64,000 nt of DNA from assembly GCA_030220185.1 (NCBI GenBank), contig JASPKZ010007250.1, positions 4,103,501 through 4,167,500 on the forward strand, written 5' to 3'. Both the position numbers and the translations under genes were made by a program. This document shows positions 50,940 through 60,994 of the stretch, one piece after another; position 1 is the stretch's first letter; every line of letters begins with the position of its first letter. The DNA comes from Diploptera punctata. Lineage: Eukaryota; Arthropoda; Insecta; Blattodea; Blaberidae. The notes under the pieces were generated by a model. That model saw only the letters and a program-made list of their open reading frames with translations. It ran no database searches and was not told the DNA's origin.

Positions 50940-51420
50940 ACTATAACATCATTCAAAAACAAACTAAAGAATTATTAAATTACTAACTTATACACATCAC
51001 TGATAGTATTCTATTAACAATTAATAAATTAAATTATTTATGAAGATAATATTATGATTAAAAAATATTTGCATTTGTTTAAATATTGTACAAGCGTAAA
51101 ATTAGTTTCTTATATCTCATTTCTTTCTTTGTTTTTATATACATTAGACAGGGACAGTCTACCAACAATTTAATTCATTTTGCTTGAATACATTTTATTA
51201 TTATAGTTAGTCTTAATCTTAACTATCATTAACTGATTGTATTATAGATTGTAATATAATAGATTTATCTTATTGATCAAATCTTCATTTAGTATATAAT
51301 ATTAGAGTTAGTTGTGATTGTTATATTCTGATGTAATATATGTTTGTCCTGGTGAGTGGGATGAGAAGGCCAACATGTCTTTAACTCCACCAGGGTAAAT
51401 AAATAAATAAATAAAATAAA
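50940..51420 (+). mobile_element. LINE 3' end (jockey/CR1-like?) with TAAA tail, copy 1
   Basis: ATCATTCAAAAACAAACTAA, AGAATTATTAAATTAC could encode the last residues (SFKNKLKNYL) of an RT protein and is followed by ~420 bp of AT-rich 3' UTR containing TACATTAGACAGGGACAG, TTATATTCTGATGTAATATA and TGTCCTGGTGAGTGGGATGA, ending CTCCACCAGGGTAAATAAAT and (AAAT)n. The 54.05-kb copy has the same sequence in the same order. Confidence 0.65.
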
Positions 51421-51449
51421 TAAAAATAAATAATATGTGACAAAATCAA

Positions 51450-52330
51450 GACATCATCATCATCAGCAGCATCAAGGATTAGACATGCTGGTCTGTTCCG
51501 ATCTCATGTTACAATTGGTCCATCCATCTTTTACTGGGTATTCCAACATTCCTTCGTCCTAGTGGTTTGTAATGAAGAATCTGTTTCGGAATTCTATTGT
51601 TATTCATTCTACATTGATGTGATCCATCCATTTATCTCTGTATTGTGTAATTTTATATTCTGTTCTCTTCGTATGTCCTCACTTCGCCTTCTTCTTCTTC
51701 TTCTTCTGCTTCATGAAATTAGTCCTTTTGACCTGTTTTCACATCAAGTGGGTTTAATGAATCCCCCCATCTAGTAAATGGGCGTCCAACATTTCTATGT
51801 CCTATTGGTTTGTACTTTAGTAACAGCTGAGGGATTCTATCTGTAGGCATTCTCTTGACATGTTCATACCAGTTGTTTCTCATGTTGTCAATTCTATTTG
51901 TTAAATTGAAAATATTTAAGTCGTTCCTAATATCCTCACTTCTTTTCTTGTCCAAAATTGTCACACACGCTACTGAACGTAGGAACTTCATTTCTGCAGT
52001 TTCTATTTTCCTTCTGTCTGAACGGTTAAGAGTCAAATTTTCACTTGCATATGTTAAGACAGGCACTGCCATAATTTTGTAAAATTTTAGTTGTGTGTTC
52101 CTCAAAGTTTTATTTTCCACTTCGCCTTTGATCCATTATTGTATAGCCAGCTACACTCCTCAGAAACCTCATTTCTGACGATTCTACTCTTCGTTCCTGG
52201 TTTTTTGTTAAGATCCAATGTTCCGATCCATATAGTAGTGTTGGAACCGCCATTGTTTTATAAAACGTTAAAAGTATCTCCTTTCTAGTTGCTTTGAGAC
52301 TTCGTTTTATGGTGCCATACATAAATTAAA
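51450..52330 (-). pseudogene. LINE-B copy (host) split by another LINE-B
   Basis: Left part 51450-51690: tail CATCATCATCAGCAGC and the segments matching 17.44 kb. Right part from 52118: antisense frame 52110-52322 MYGTIKRSLKATRKEILLTF, YKTMAVPTLLYGSEHWILTK, SEMRFLRSVAGYTIMDQRRS. CACTTCGCCTT at 51680-51690 and 52118-52128 marks the insertion site. Confidence 0.85.
51691..52117 (-). mobile_element. LINE-B inserted in LINE-B, 11-bp duplication, GAA tail
   Basis: 427 bp. 3' tail at left is CTTCTTCTTCTTCTTC (GAA repeats antisense). Frame 51719-52120 reads LRNTQLKFYKIMAVPVLTYA, LRSVACVTILDKKRSEDIRN, NNWYEHVKRMPTDRIPQLLL, KYKPIGHRNVGRPFTRWGDS. This 133-codon frame is one of the longest intact ones in the window. 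Both copies lie in the same orientation. Confidence 0.85.
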
Positions 52331-52334
52331 TGTA

Positions 52335-52770
52335 TTTATAAAAAATCAAGACTTGGTACGTTATTGTCTTAAATTATATTGTTGAACAGTTGTATTAACT
52401 AGAATACGTGTTTGTAATAGGCTTTTATGGAATAATTATACTGGTGTATGAAATGTGGACAGGTCATTAACATGAATGCCCTTAGCATTATCAATTTCAT
52501 CAAACATTACACATCTAATTTTACAGGGCAATGTCATAATAATTTAATGACATTAGTTAATGAATTAAACTACAAATACGACAATACAAGTCCAACGTGG
52601 CATATGTATTTGTCTCCTATGCAGCGGGAAAGGATCGATTCCCAGCGGGGCAAGTTCTTTTCGGTGATTTTTATCGGGGTTCTCAGCATGTTTTATAAAA
52701 GTCGGGAAAGGTAATATTGAAATTAATAACCCAGATTTGCTAGTCAAATGAAATGGTTAATACAGCTAAT
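52335..52770. other. No recognised gene
   Basis: A plus frame 52448-52714 contains TSPTWHMYLSPMQRERID but no known motif; CAGCGGGAAAGGATCGATTC, CCAGCGGGGCAAGTTC may be an old tRNA-like B-box region (GATCGATTCCC). Confidence 0.3.
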
Positions 52771-52772
52771 TA

Positions 52773-54040
52773 ACGCACTGGCATTGTAGAACCCGTAGGT
52801 TCATCGCCGCGCGGACATAAACTCTCCATTCATCCCTATTCTAAGCTAATGTTTTCCAATCACCCCAGTATAATATACTTCCCTCAAGTCATGGCCGTTT
52901 TTTTCTTCATAATGATAACAAACTAATTCACTAGCACTATCGAATCCAAAGGTGAATGACCGCGAGGACATAAGCTCTCCACTTCTATTCTGAGATAAAC
53001 CTTTCCAATCATCCGCTGTATAATCGACTTCCCTCAAATCACGGTTAACGTTATTCTCCCATCTCATTCTTGGTCTACCAACTGAACGTTTTCCCTCTAG
53101 TTTTCCTAAAAGAAGCTTCCATACCCCCTTTTCATTTCCCATTCGTACCACATGCCCTGCCCATCACAGCCTACAATAATTAACAGTTCTTATCATATCT
53201 GGTTTCCTATAAAAATAATGCACATCAAAATTAGGAAGTCTTCTCCATTGAGCTGTCTGTTCATCTCTCTTTGGTTCAAAAATCTTCCTAAGAACTTTAT
53301 TCTCAAATACTCGTAATCTTTTCTCCTCCCTCAAGGTAAACGTCCATGTTAGAATCCATATAATATAACTGGGAGAATAATGGTTTTATATATTTTCAGT
53401 TTAACTTTTTAGGGAAGTTGGGACGACAAGAGTCCCTGTAATGCATAAAAGGATACATTTCCAGAATTGAGCCTATGTTTAATTTCTTTGTGCATTTCAT
53501 TTCATTTGTAATTATTATTCCTTGGTATTTTAATTCTAATTCCTTCTTTATAGGAAGCCAGATATAATAAGAAGAGTTAAGGCTCGTAGATTTGCGATGG
53601 GCAGGACAATGTGGCACGAATGGGGAATGAAAGACGTACATGGAAGCTTGCAGCAAAACTAGAGAGAAAACGCCCAGTTAGTAGACCAAGAATGAGGTGG
53701 GAGAATAATATTAACTATGATTTGAGGGAAGTAGATTATACAGGAAATGATTGGAAAACGTTAGCTCAGGATAGGGATGTGTGAAGAGATTATGTCCGTG
53801 CGGCCATAAACCTACGGGTTCGATAGTGCCAGTGAGTTATTAGCTAGTCAGTTAGTGAGTTAATTAGGTATTTGAATTGAGTCATTCTTCAAAATTTCTC
53901 TCATTTGTCATCAACTGTCCATTTCCATTATATAATGTACTTCTACGAATGAATATATAGCTATTTAGTTTTATTGATGCTTACTTACAGTCAAATTTCT
54001 TAGTGTTGCTCAAGAAAATTATACGTGTTTGCCATTAGTA
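52773..54040 (-). pseudogene. LINE-A cluster: two antisense tails and one sense copy inside
   Basis: 52773-52905 is an antisense LINE-A tail; 52917 starts a second antisense copy (frame 52846-53151, VWKLLLGKLEGKRSVGRPRM) that runs to about 53550. A sense copy (53553-53862) with IIRRVKAR, RWEN-NINYDLREVDYTG and GTTCGATAGTGCCAGTGAGT is inserted there, and the antisense copy resumes with GGTATTTGAATTGAGTCATT through 54040. Imperfect duplication GGTATTTTAATT/GGTATTTGAATT flanks the sense copy. Confidence 0.75.
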
Positions 54041-54049
54041 TACTCTCGC

Positions 54050-54525
54050 TATCGCCTAACATCCTTCAAAAACAAACTAAAGAATTATTTAATAACAAGC
54101 TAACTTAAACACCTCACTGATAGTATTCTTCTAACCATTAATACATTCAATTATTTATTAAAATAATATTAAGATTAACAAATATTTTCTTTTCCCTTGT
54201 TTTAAATATTGTTCAATCGTAAAATTAGTTTTCTATATCTCATTATTTTTCTTGGTTTTTTATATACATTAGACAGGGACAATTTAATATGTCTTGTTTG
54301 TATAAATTGTATTATTAGTTTTAGTCTTAATTTTAACTAACATTAACTGGTTGCATTATAGATCGTAATATAATATTTTTCATCAAATTTTTATTTACTA
54401 TTTAATATTAGAGTTAATTGAGATTGTTATATTCTGATGTAATATATGTCTGTCCTGGTGAGTGGAAGAGAAGCCACATTGCCTTAACTTCACCAGGCTA
54501 AATAAATCTAATCTAATCTAATCTA
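54050..54525 (+). mobile_element. LINE 3' end (jockey/CR1-like?), copy 2 with TCTAA tail
   Basis: Same sequence as 50.94-51.42 kb: TCCTTCAAAAACAAACTAAA, ACATTAGACAGGGACAA, TTCTGATGTAATATATGTCT, GTCCTGGTGAGTGGAAGAG, CTTCACCAGGCTAAATAAAT. The tail is (CTAAT)n rather than (AAAT)n. Confidence 0.65.
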
Positions 54526-54596
54526 ATAATACGTCATCAGCCCAATCTAACAACTTATTACCCCTTAAATTGGCAATGTATCTTATAAGATACATC

Positions 54597-54867
54597 ATCA
54601 TCATCATCATCACTCCAGGGATTAGGCAATTGCCCGTTCCGACTTCATAATGCATCAACCCAACGTCTTCTAGGTCTTCCAACATCACGCCTTCCTCTTG
54701 CTTGATAATTTCTTGCTAAAAATGGATATCTCTCCTTACTCATTCCATCCATGTGATCAATCCATTTCTGTCTGTAATTCGTCACTTTATCCAATAAAGG
54801 CTGTACTTTCAATTCTTCTCTTATATCCTCATTTCTTATTCTATCAAGTCTTGTACATCCTTTTACT

Positions 54868-54870
<3 letters not shown>
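54597..54870 (-). pseudogene. LINE-B fragment
   Basis: CATCATCATCATCATCATC tail, then ATTGCCCGTTCCGACTTC. Antisense KQEEGVMLEDLEDVG-like and IRNEDIREELKVQPLLDKVT, NYRQKWIDHMDGMSKERYPF decayed segments. Followed by (TA)n. Confidence 0.7.

Positions 54871-54871
<1 letters not shown>

Positions 54872-54911
<40 letters not shown>
54872..54911. repeat. (TA)n microsatellite
   Basis: About 40 bases of TA repeat. Confidence 0.95.
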
Positions 54912-54912
<1 letters not shown>

Positions 54913-55014
54913 CTTGTCCTGCGAAGCGCTCGTAACGCTTCCAGGAGACATTTATCTTACTGAGAAGCTTCATGGTAATCAGCCGGATTGTTATAAGATA
55001 CATCAATTGCTTTA

Positions 55015-55205
55015 ATTTATTTACTTACTTACTCACTGGCACTATCGAACCCGTAGGTTCATGGCCGCGCGGACATTAGCTCTCCATACATCCCTATCCT
55101 GAGCTAATGCTTTCCAATCATTCCCTGTATAATCTACTTCCCTCAAATCATTGTTAATGTTGTTCTCCCACCTCATTCTTGGTCTACCAACTGGGCGTTT
55201 TCTTA
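55015..55205 (-). mobile_element. Short, young-looking LINE-A 3' fragment
   Basis: Only the last ~185 bp. Tail ACTTACTTACTCACTGGC at left; antisense frame RPVGRPRMRWENNINNDLRE and VDYTGNDWKALAQDRDVWRA, ending NLRVR and TAG. Almost identical to the tail of the 62.2-kb copy. Truncated within AACTGGGCGTTTT. Confidence 0.85.
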
Positions 55206-55229
55206 ATTTATTTAATATTCTTAATATAA

Positions 55230-55600
55230 CACAAGAAAACAAACGAGTCGAAACTACTTAAAAGTGTTTTTAAATACACAATATACATTTTGAAATGTAA
55301 GAAAAACACAAAAACTGTGATGGAACTCAGCACAGAACACTGATTCCTGTGCCTACTCTACTCTTATGAACACTTGTGCGCGTTTCCTTCTTCTTCGACT
55401 CCAAGGCTAGACTATAAGCCTGTGCCGACTCAAAGAATATCCTTCCATCTGCTCGTGGGGCATCCAAAGGAACGTTTACCTCTTTTTTCGTACTATTATT
55501 ATAAATATACAATATAACAGTCATGCATGATTTCATTTTCACTGCGGTCTGCCACATTTAAATAACTGACACAAGAAATAATACTCCTCAAGGTCGCGAA
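55230..55600 (-). other. Unassigned region with a 76-codon minus frame
   Basis: Frame 55327-55557 contains EVNVPLDAPRADGRIFFESA, QAYSLALESKKKETRTSVHK and ends GTGISVLC. I do not recognise a domain. Its upstream end (CATTTAAATAACTG region) is shared with 31.6 kb, suggesting membership in a repeat family. Confidence 0.3.
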
Positions 55601-55604
55601 ATAG

Positions 55605-56145
55605 AAAACTTGAAGCGGCTTTTGTTCAGTGTTGCTATTGAACCATATAGGCCACGGTCAGGGCTTCAGCAATGTTTCCGTTGCCAGTCCTTCAACCATA
55701 CTTTCCCTGGATGCAATCGGACTCCACGCTGTGTTGTCTGTGCTGGGCCACACATAAAGAGTGTAAAGTTAAAGCTGAAGCACAGCGCAACAAAAAGTTG
55801 CTCAAATGTGCAAATTGCGGGGAGTCTGGCCATCCAGCTTCCTACAGAGCCTGCACTGCCTTTCAGGCAGCCCAGGAAAAATATAATAAAGTAACTCGAC
55901 CTGTACCTCAACGTCTTAAACCTCCAACCCAACCTCGTACCTTCACATCTGCGGCGGTAAATATCAACGTATCTTTTACTGATGTCTTAAAAACTGGCAA
56001 CGCTTTACCAAACCAAAGCGTAAACAACAATGTTCAAGATAAGGGCCACCTACAGTGTACTTTCCCCTTAAGCGATACTGTAGAGACATCTAGGCCCTTC
56101 CCCCACCCCCCCCTTGGATACCACCTTCGGTCGTTCCCATGACCA
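55605..56145 (+). pseudogene. Jockey-type Gag-like ORF1 with zinc knuckles, frameshifted
   Basis: Frame 1 (55610-55894) has CFRCQSFNHTFPGC (CX2CX4HX4C) and CVVCAGPHIKS, the start of a second knuckle. Frame 2 (55672-56142) holds the completing HKECKVK and a third knuckle CANCGESGHPASYRAC (CX2CX4HX6C), then FTSAAVNINVSFTDVLKTG. Three closely spaced knuckles of this kind mark the nucleic-acid-binding ORF1 of jockey-group LINEs. The frame shift lies around 55740-55780. The N-terminal part and the downstream RT/endonuclease ORF are absent. Confidence 0.75.
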
Positions 56146-56149
56146 TACT

Positions 56150-57110
56150 CCCCCAGTCCTAGGCGCTTCTCCTCCCTAATCCTATGTGTCACGTCCCACG
56201 TTTCAAGTTCATCGGTCCTTAAACCTAACACCCCTAGGCGAGAGGGTGTTGGAGTTGCGCAACTGGGGGTGGGGCGTGGCCAGGCTTGCTGAAGCTACAT
56301 TAGTATATCAGGAGCCTCATTCCTGACGACCCCACAGTTGGTCCACGGGCTCCATGAGCCTAGCCGGGAGGATTGATGTCGAGATCCATCCACCGATCAT
56401 TTCCACAGGGGCTGCTGCCTCCAGGGAAGCCGTGTCCTGCAGCCGTTGTGAGACCGGCTAGGGCTACAAGCCCAACAGTGTGAGACTTTTAGTACATCCA
56501 GGTGCTCATCTCCTGGCGACCCCACAGTTTGTCGACGGGCCCGTAGGCCGAGCCAGGAACCAGTACAGTTGCTCCCCTCTGCACTGGTCCGAACCGAGCC
56601 CTGGTGTGCCCTCAGGGACGCCTTCTGCAGCTGTTGTGGGCCAGCATACTGTAGAGACAATGCTCCGGAATATCGAGCCTTTGCTGGCTGGACTTTCCAC
56701 TCCTATGGAGCGTTTCCTCTTTATGCATCGCATCTTTAATCTACGCCTAGCATAGGCTCAAATCGTAGATGGCATACCAAGTAAATTGTACGAGGTTCAC
56801 TCGCCTAGTATAGTGATGCTCATTCCGCACTGTCTGGCTTTCGGACTCTCTGCTTGCCAGCGGTGCGGTCTCTGACGCCCTATTTTAGTGCGACAATGTC
56901 CACAATTTACTAAATCTGTTAACACACTCGGAGAACACATCTTGCCACCATATGCCTACTGTTGAAATGAGCTAAAACCCTTTATCGATAGCCACAAAGG
57001 CATTTGGCTGCCATGTAAAACCTAGTAGGTTACAGAGCAACGCACTGGACGGTGCCAGTCACCCTCATCCACGAGAAGAAGAAGAAGAAGAAGAAGAAGA
57101 AGAACGTGTT
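56150..57110. other. GC-richer region downstream of ORF1 with a direct duplication
   Basis: CTCATTCCTGACGACCCCAC, AGTTGGTCCACGGGC near 56319 recurs as CTCATCTCCTGGCGACCCCA, CAGTTTGTCGACGGGC near 56505. A plus stretch ending at 56755 reads MLRNIEPLLAGLSTPMERFL, which could be the ORF1 C-terminus. It ends with (GAA)n at 57075-57103. Confidence 0.4.
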
Positions 57111-57114
57111 TTGC

Positions 57115-57525
57115 CCAGGTTTTGCCAATTTAAGGATTAATACCATTGAATTGTAGGCCTTCTTCATTCTCTTAAGATTGATTGCATGCTCTAGTACAAA
57201 ACTGATGCTAGAGGAGAGTATACACTAAGCTTAAACTTGAATCACGTGGTGTATGGATCTATCTCTCTTGAGTTAACAAGATTGACAATTAGTGGCAGGT
57301 TGAAGCAGTTGCGAATTATTTAGCATAAGCCTGCAAGGTCTGTTGAATATTAACTCAGATCAACTCAATTTCATCATCCTTATACCACAAACTTGGTGTA
57401 AACGGACGTGTTCGATATATCTCATCATATCAGTACAACTTATACATGTTTACTCTTGTTTGTATGCTCAAAGCTAATGCTCACATTATATAAAATAACA
57501 TTAAGAAACTGGGGCTGAATAAAAC
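57115..57525. other. No recognised feature
   Basis: AT-rich sequence without frame or match. Confidence 0.35.
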
Positions 57526-57529
57526 TACA

Positions 57530-58142
57530 GGGGGCACGCCATAGCGTAGTGGTTAAGGCACTGCGCTACAAGCCGCAAGGTCGAGGGTTCGAGTCCCACT
57601 AGGGCCAAACCTTCTGGCGGCACTATGACCCTGGGGCTGACTCAGGCTCTAACGGAAATGAGTACCAGACGCTTGTTCTGGGGGTAAAAGAGGCCGTCAT
57701 GCAGGGCAGACAACCCGGCTGACATCAAGTGCAGATTGTCCAGAAAAAGTGGGAGCCTTAACCTCCTACTACCCCAAGGGCCTCCTGAAGCCTGTAGTGG
57801 GATCACTTTACTTTAAGTATATGGAATTACGTAGAATTATATTATATTACGGCACTGCGCTACAAGCCGGAACGTCGAGGGTTCGAGTCCCACCAGGACC
57901 AAACCTTCTGGCGGCACTATGACCTTGGGGTCGACTCAGCCTCTAACGGAAATGAGTAAGAGACGCTTGTTCTGGGAGTAAAGGCGGTCGTCATGCAGGG
58001 CGGGCAACCCGGCTGATACCAAGTGCCGATTGTCCAGAAAAAGTGGGAGCCTTAGCCTCCTACTACCCCAAGGGCCTCCTGAGGCCTGTAGTGGGATCAC
58101 TTTACTTTAAGTACATGCAATTACGTATAATTATATTATATA
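57530..58142 (+). mobile_element. SINE S2, tandemly duplicated
   Basis: First copy 57530-57815 with complete head (GGCACGCCATAGCGTAGTGG; GTCGAGGGTTCGAGTCCC). It is followed by TTTAAGTATATGGAATTACG, TAGAATTATATTATATTA and then directly by a second copy starting inside the head at CGGCACTGCGCTACAAGCC. That copy again ends with ACTTTAAGTACATGCAATTA, CGTATAATTATATTATATAA. Unit length is about 295 bp including flank, so this is a genomic tandem duplication of a SINE plus its 3' flank, not two insertions. Confidence 0.8.
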
Positions 58143-58380
58143 ACGAGAGGATAGTTAATGACAAACGAGGAAATTTTTGAAGAAGTGGTTGAATGTACGA
58201 GTAAATACCTAGGAACATTAATTACAAATGCGAATGAGGAGCAGAAAGTAATGAAACATTAGCTCAACTCTGGAAACGCATTACAGGGATTCCTGTCATT
58301 CCAAATTCACTATAAACGTTATTTAAAATATATAAAACGGTTATTATTCCAGTTATACTATATGAATTTAAAACATAGTA

Positions 58381-59078
58381 TCATCATCATCATAGTACAT
58401 TCACGAATTTAGGCCATTTTGTTGACCTGTTTCGGCCTCAAGAGAAACACCATCCAAAAGTCTTTTGAGTGGACGTCCTGGTCTTCTTCTTCCTGCAGGT
58501 TGATATCTTAACATTTGTTTGGGTATTCTGTGATCTTCCATTCGATGAACATGTTGCATTCATCTTGACTTATAATCAGAAATTTTGTTTTCTAAAGGTT
58601 TCATGTGTAATTCTTCTAAGATGTCTTCATTTTTATTTGTTGTGATCTAGTAGTGTGTATTCTGCAGTCCTCCGAAGGTATCTCATTTCAGCAGATCTAA
58701 GTCTCTGTATATCCTTCTGTTTCAATGTCCATACTTCGCTACCATACAAAATAGTTGGAAGAGCCAGTGTTTTATACACTTTTAGTCTTGAATGCTTATG
58801 ACTAACTGTGGCTTGAAGATAGAATTTAATAACCCTAAAATTCTTAAAAATTTAGATATTTTTGCATTTACATCCTTTTCTTCTTCATATGAGATATGGC
58901 ATCCTAGATATGTAAAATTATTCACCTGCTCCAAAATTTTATTGTCCAGTACAATTTTACTTCTGACAGGATCTACACCTTAAAGTGCCATAATTTTTGT
59001 TTTTTCTGTAGATATCTTCAATCCACATTCTTCTGTAATTTTGTTAAGTTTCTACAGTTCAATTCCTTCTGGATTTTT
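58381..59078 (-). mobile_element. LINE-B inserted antisense in LINE-A
   Basis: 3' end TATCATCATCATCATAGTAC at left, same as the 7.49-kb copy, but ~230 bp longer at the 5' side: antisense segments for KIMALKGVDPVRSKIVLDNK and VNNFTYLGCHISYEE-like are included. The right boundary (~59078) is approximate. Confidence 0.7.
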
Positions 59079-59118
59079 TCATGTTGAGACTTGAAAGTAG
59101 TTTTGAAGTTCCTTAGGA

Positions 59119-59387
59119 CGGGATACTGGCCCGACGCTGTAGTCCAGTGGTAGGGCTGCTACCTTTTAGTCTCTCAACAGACATTACGATACCGCAATTA
59201 CTCAGTATCGGATGGAACGGTTATACCTCGTTTGTGAAAACGGGTTGTACCACGAGAAGGTGAGGATGAGAATTGGGTAGGAGGCGTTATATACACGTCA
59301 CTACCCCTTATAACCCCAAAACATAGTAACTTACTTTAAAGCAGGCTTACAGTGCTTACAAGTTCAGGCCTACAATTAATTGACAAT
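59119..59387 (+). mobile_element. SINE-like element with target duplication
   Basis: 269 bp between GAAGTTCCTTAGGA (59105-59118) and GAAGTTCTTAGGA (59388-59400). GACGCTGTAGTCCAGTGGTA is an A-box/D-arm-like start (TAGTCCAGTGG fits TRGYNNARNNG); no B box is evident. The body has ACCACGAGAAGGTGAGGATG and ends CCTACAATTAATTGACAAT. Confidence 0.65.
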
Positions 59388-59404
59388 GAAGTTCTTAGGA
59401 AAAC

Positions 59405-60181
59405 TCCGCCATGGCAGGTCCCAAACCCGGATGAGAAAGGAGGAGCGGGAAGAGTAACAACCTCGTTAAAAACCAGGGTTCAGTTGGCTCCGACTGATAG
59501 TACTCTGTAAGGGCCCCTAGCCAGGGTTACGGTGAAGACCTCAACGGCAGAGTTAGCGCAGAAGGAGTCCTTCAACACGGCGGATCTGGCGGAAGAGGCA
59601 ACCTTATCTCTAAGGGAAATACAGAAGCGCTGCCTTGCGGTGAAGAGGGATCTTCAAAGGCTATGGGAGGAAACCTCAGACAGAAATTTTCCTGGTCCTC
59701 CAGGTTGGGGGTTTATGCTGTGGGCCAGCTCCCCACACATTAAAAAAAACATAAAAATGCTAAAAGACCAAATCAGTCAAAGCCGGACAGACAATCAATA
59801 AGTACTACAAGAATATAGACTAATAGCTCTAGAAATGGATTATTTACGCAGAAGTGCCATTAAGTCAAAATTAGAACATGTCACAAATAAGGAAATTAGA
59901 AACATAATGGAAGCAGAAGAAAGCATAATTGAAAGAACTGAGGAGAAGGAATTAAAGTGGTTAGGACATTTTTTAAGAATGGAAGATGGACGATGGTCGA
60001 AGCAACTATATGAATGGCAGCAGAAAGAAGAAAAGACGGAGACCAAAGTTAACATGGAAGGAAAACATGAAGGCAGTAATGCAAGCAAGAGGGCTAAGCA
60101 ACGAAGATGCCCAAGATCGTAGGCTTTGGAGGTTTGGCACGGGAAGACGGCAGCAGCTGTAAAAACCCGAAGATAGAGATA
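59405..60181 (+). mobile_element. Internally deleted LINE-C with 5' leader, 17-bp target duplication
   Basis: 777 bp bounded by GAAGTTCTTAGGAAAAC at 59388-59404 and 60182-60198. The 5' part has CCGCCATGGCAGGTCCCAAA, AACAACCTCGTTAAAAACC and a frame 59532-59801 with LREIQKRCLAVKRDLQRLWE and PPGWGFMLWASSPHIKKN. It jumps directly to the C-terminal domain (59835-60122): MDYLRRSAIKSKLEHVTNKE, EEKELKWLGHFLRMEDGRWS. The tail reads DRRLWRFGTGRRQQL. Endonuclease and RT are missing. Both termini and the long duplication show that the deleted form itself was inserted. Confidence 0.8.
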
Positions 60182-60290
60182 GAAGTTCTTAGGAAAACAT
60201 TTGAACCAAAGAGAGATGAATAGACAGGCAGGTGAATGGATACAACTATGTAAGAGTGAGCTACATGATCTTTATGGGAAATCAAATCTA

Positions 60291-60834
60291 CAGGGTGAAT
60301 TTTATTTACACCGACAAACTGCAAGGACTGATTCCTGACTGGAAATAGAGGGAAACATGTCTTATGAATAAATTCCGGAAATGTATCGTTGCCATGGTAG
60401 ATGACACTGATGAATGGAATTATTCTCTTGGACCTGTTGCATGGCCTGCTAGATCACCAGACTTTAACACCCTGGAATTTTACATTTGAGGGCATGTGAA
60501 AGATATTGCGTACGTTAAACCAGTTCCTGATGTGCATAGCCTTCAACAGCGTGTCCACGTCGCCTGTGACGCTATTCGGAGAGAGGCCTGAACATGCGAA
60601 AGAGTGAGGCAATCCATGATGCGTGCGAACGCGTGCATTGCATCCCATGGAGGCCACATTGAACATTTGTTGTGACGTGGATGCGATTATGCTATGTACT
60701 GTGTTCCGGGACGATATTTTGTCGTTGCACGCACATCGTTCATTTCCGGACACATGTTTACAGAACATTTTTTCCTTCATTTCCAGTCAGGAATCAGTCC
60801 TTGAAGTTTGTCGGTGTAATTACCGTTCACCCTG
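60291..60834 (+). mobile_element. Internally deleted mariner-like element, TA duplication
   Basis: 544 bp with inverted ends starting CAGGGTGAA and containing ACACCGACAAACTGCAAGGA and CTGATTCCTGACTGGAAAT (~110 bp with changes), flanked by TA at 60289-60290 and 60835-60836. Inside, plus, GPVAWPARSPDFNTLEFYI, then (after a stop) GHVKDIAYVKPVPDVHSLQQ, RVHVACDAIRREA and ASHGGHIEHLL: the C-terminal part of a mariner-like transposase. N-terminus and most of the catalytic core are missing. It is inserted in the LINE-A segment between KPDI and IRTVKSRR. Confidence 0.85.
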
Positions 60835-60994
60835 TATAATTAGAATCAAGTCTCGTATTGCGAAGGGCAGGACATGTGGCACTAATAAAGAATGGAAAAT
60901 TATATTAGTAAAACCAGAGATAAGCACCCACTATGAGGCTACGAATGAGGTGGGAGAATAAATAATATTTATCATGATTTGAGGGAGATAAATT

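Noticed and set aside
56397..56755. Overlapping frames of 75-91 codons on both strands
   Set aside because: This GC-richer stretch is open in several frames by composition; only the LLAGLSTPMERFL segment has possible meaning.
60454..60961. Frames of 108 and 112 codons on opposite strands
   Set aside because: They lie across the inverted ends of the mariner-like element; the C-terminal transposase peptide is in a different plus frame.
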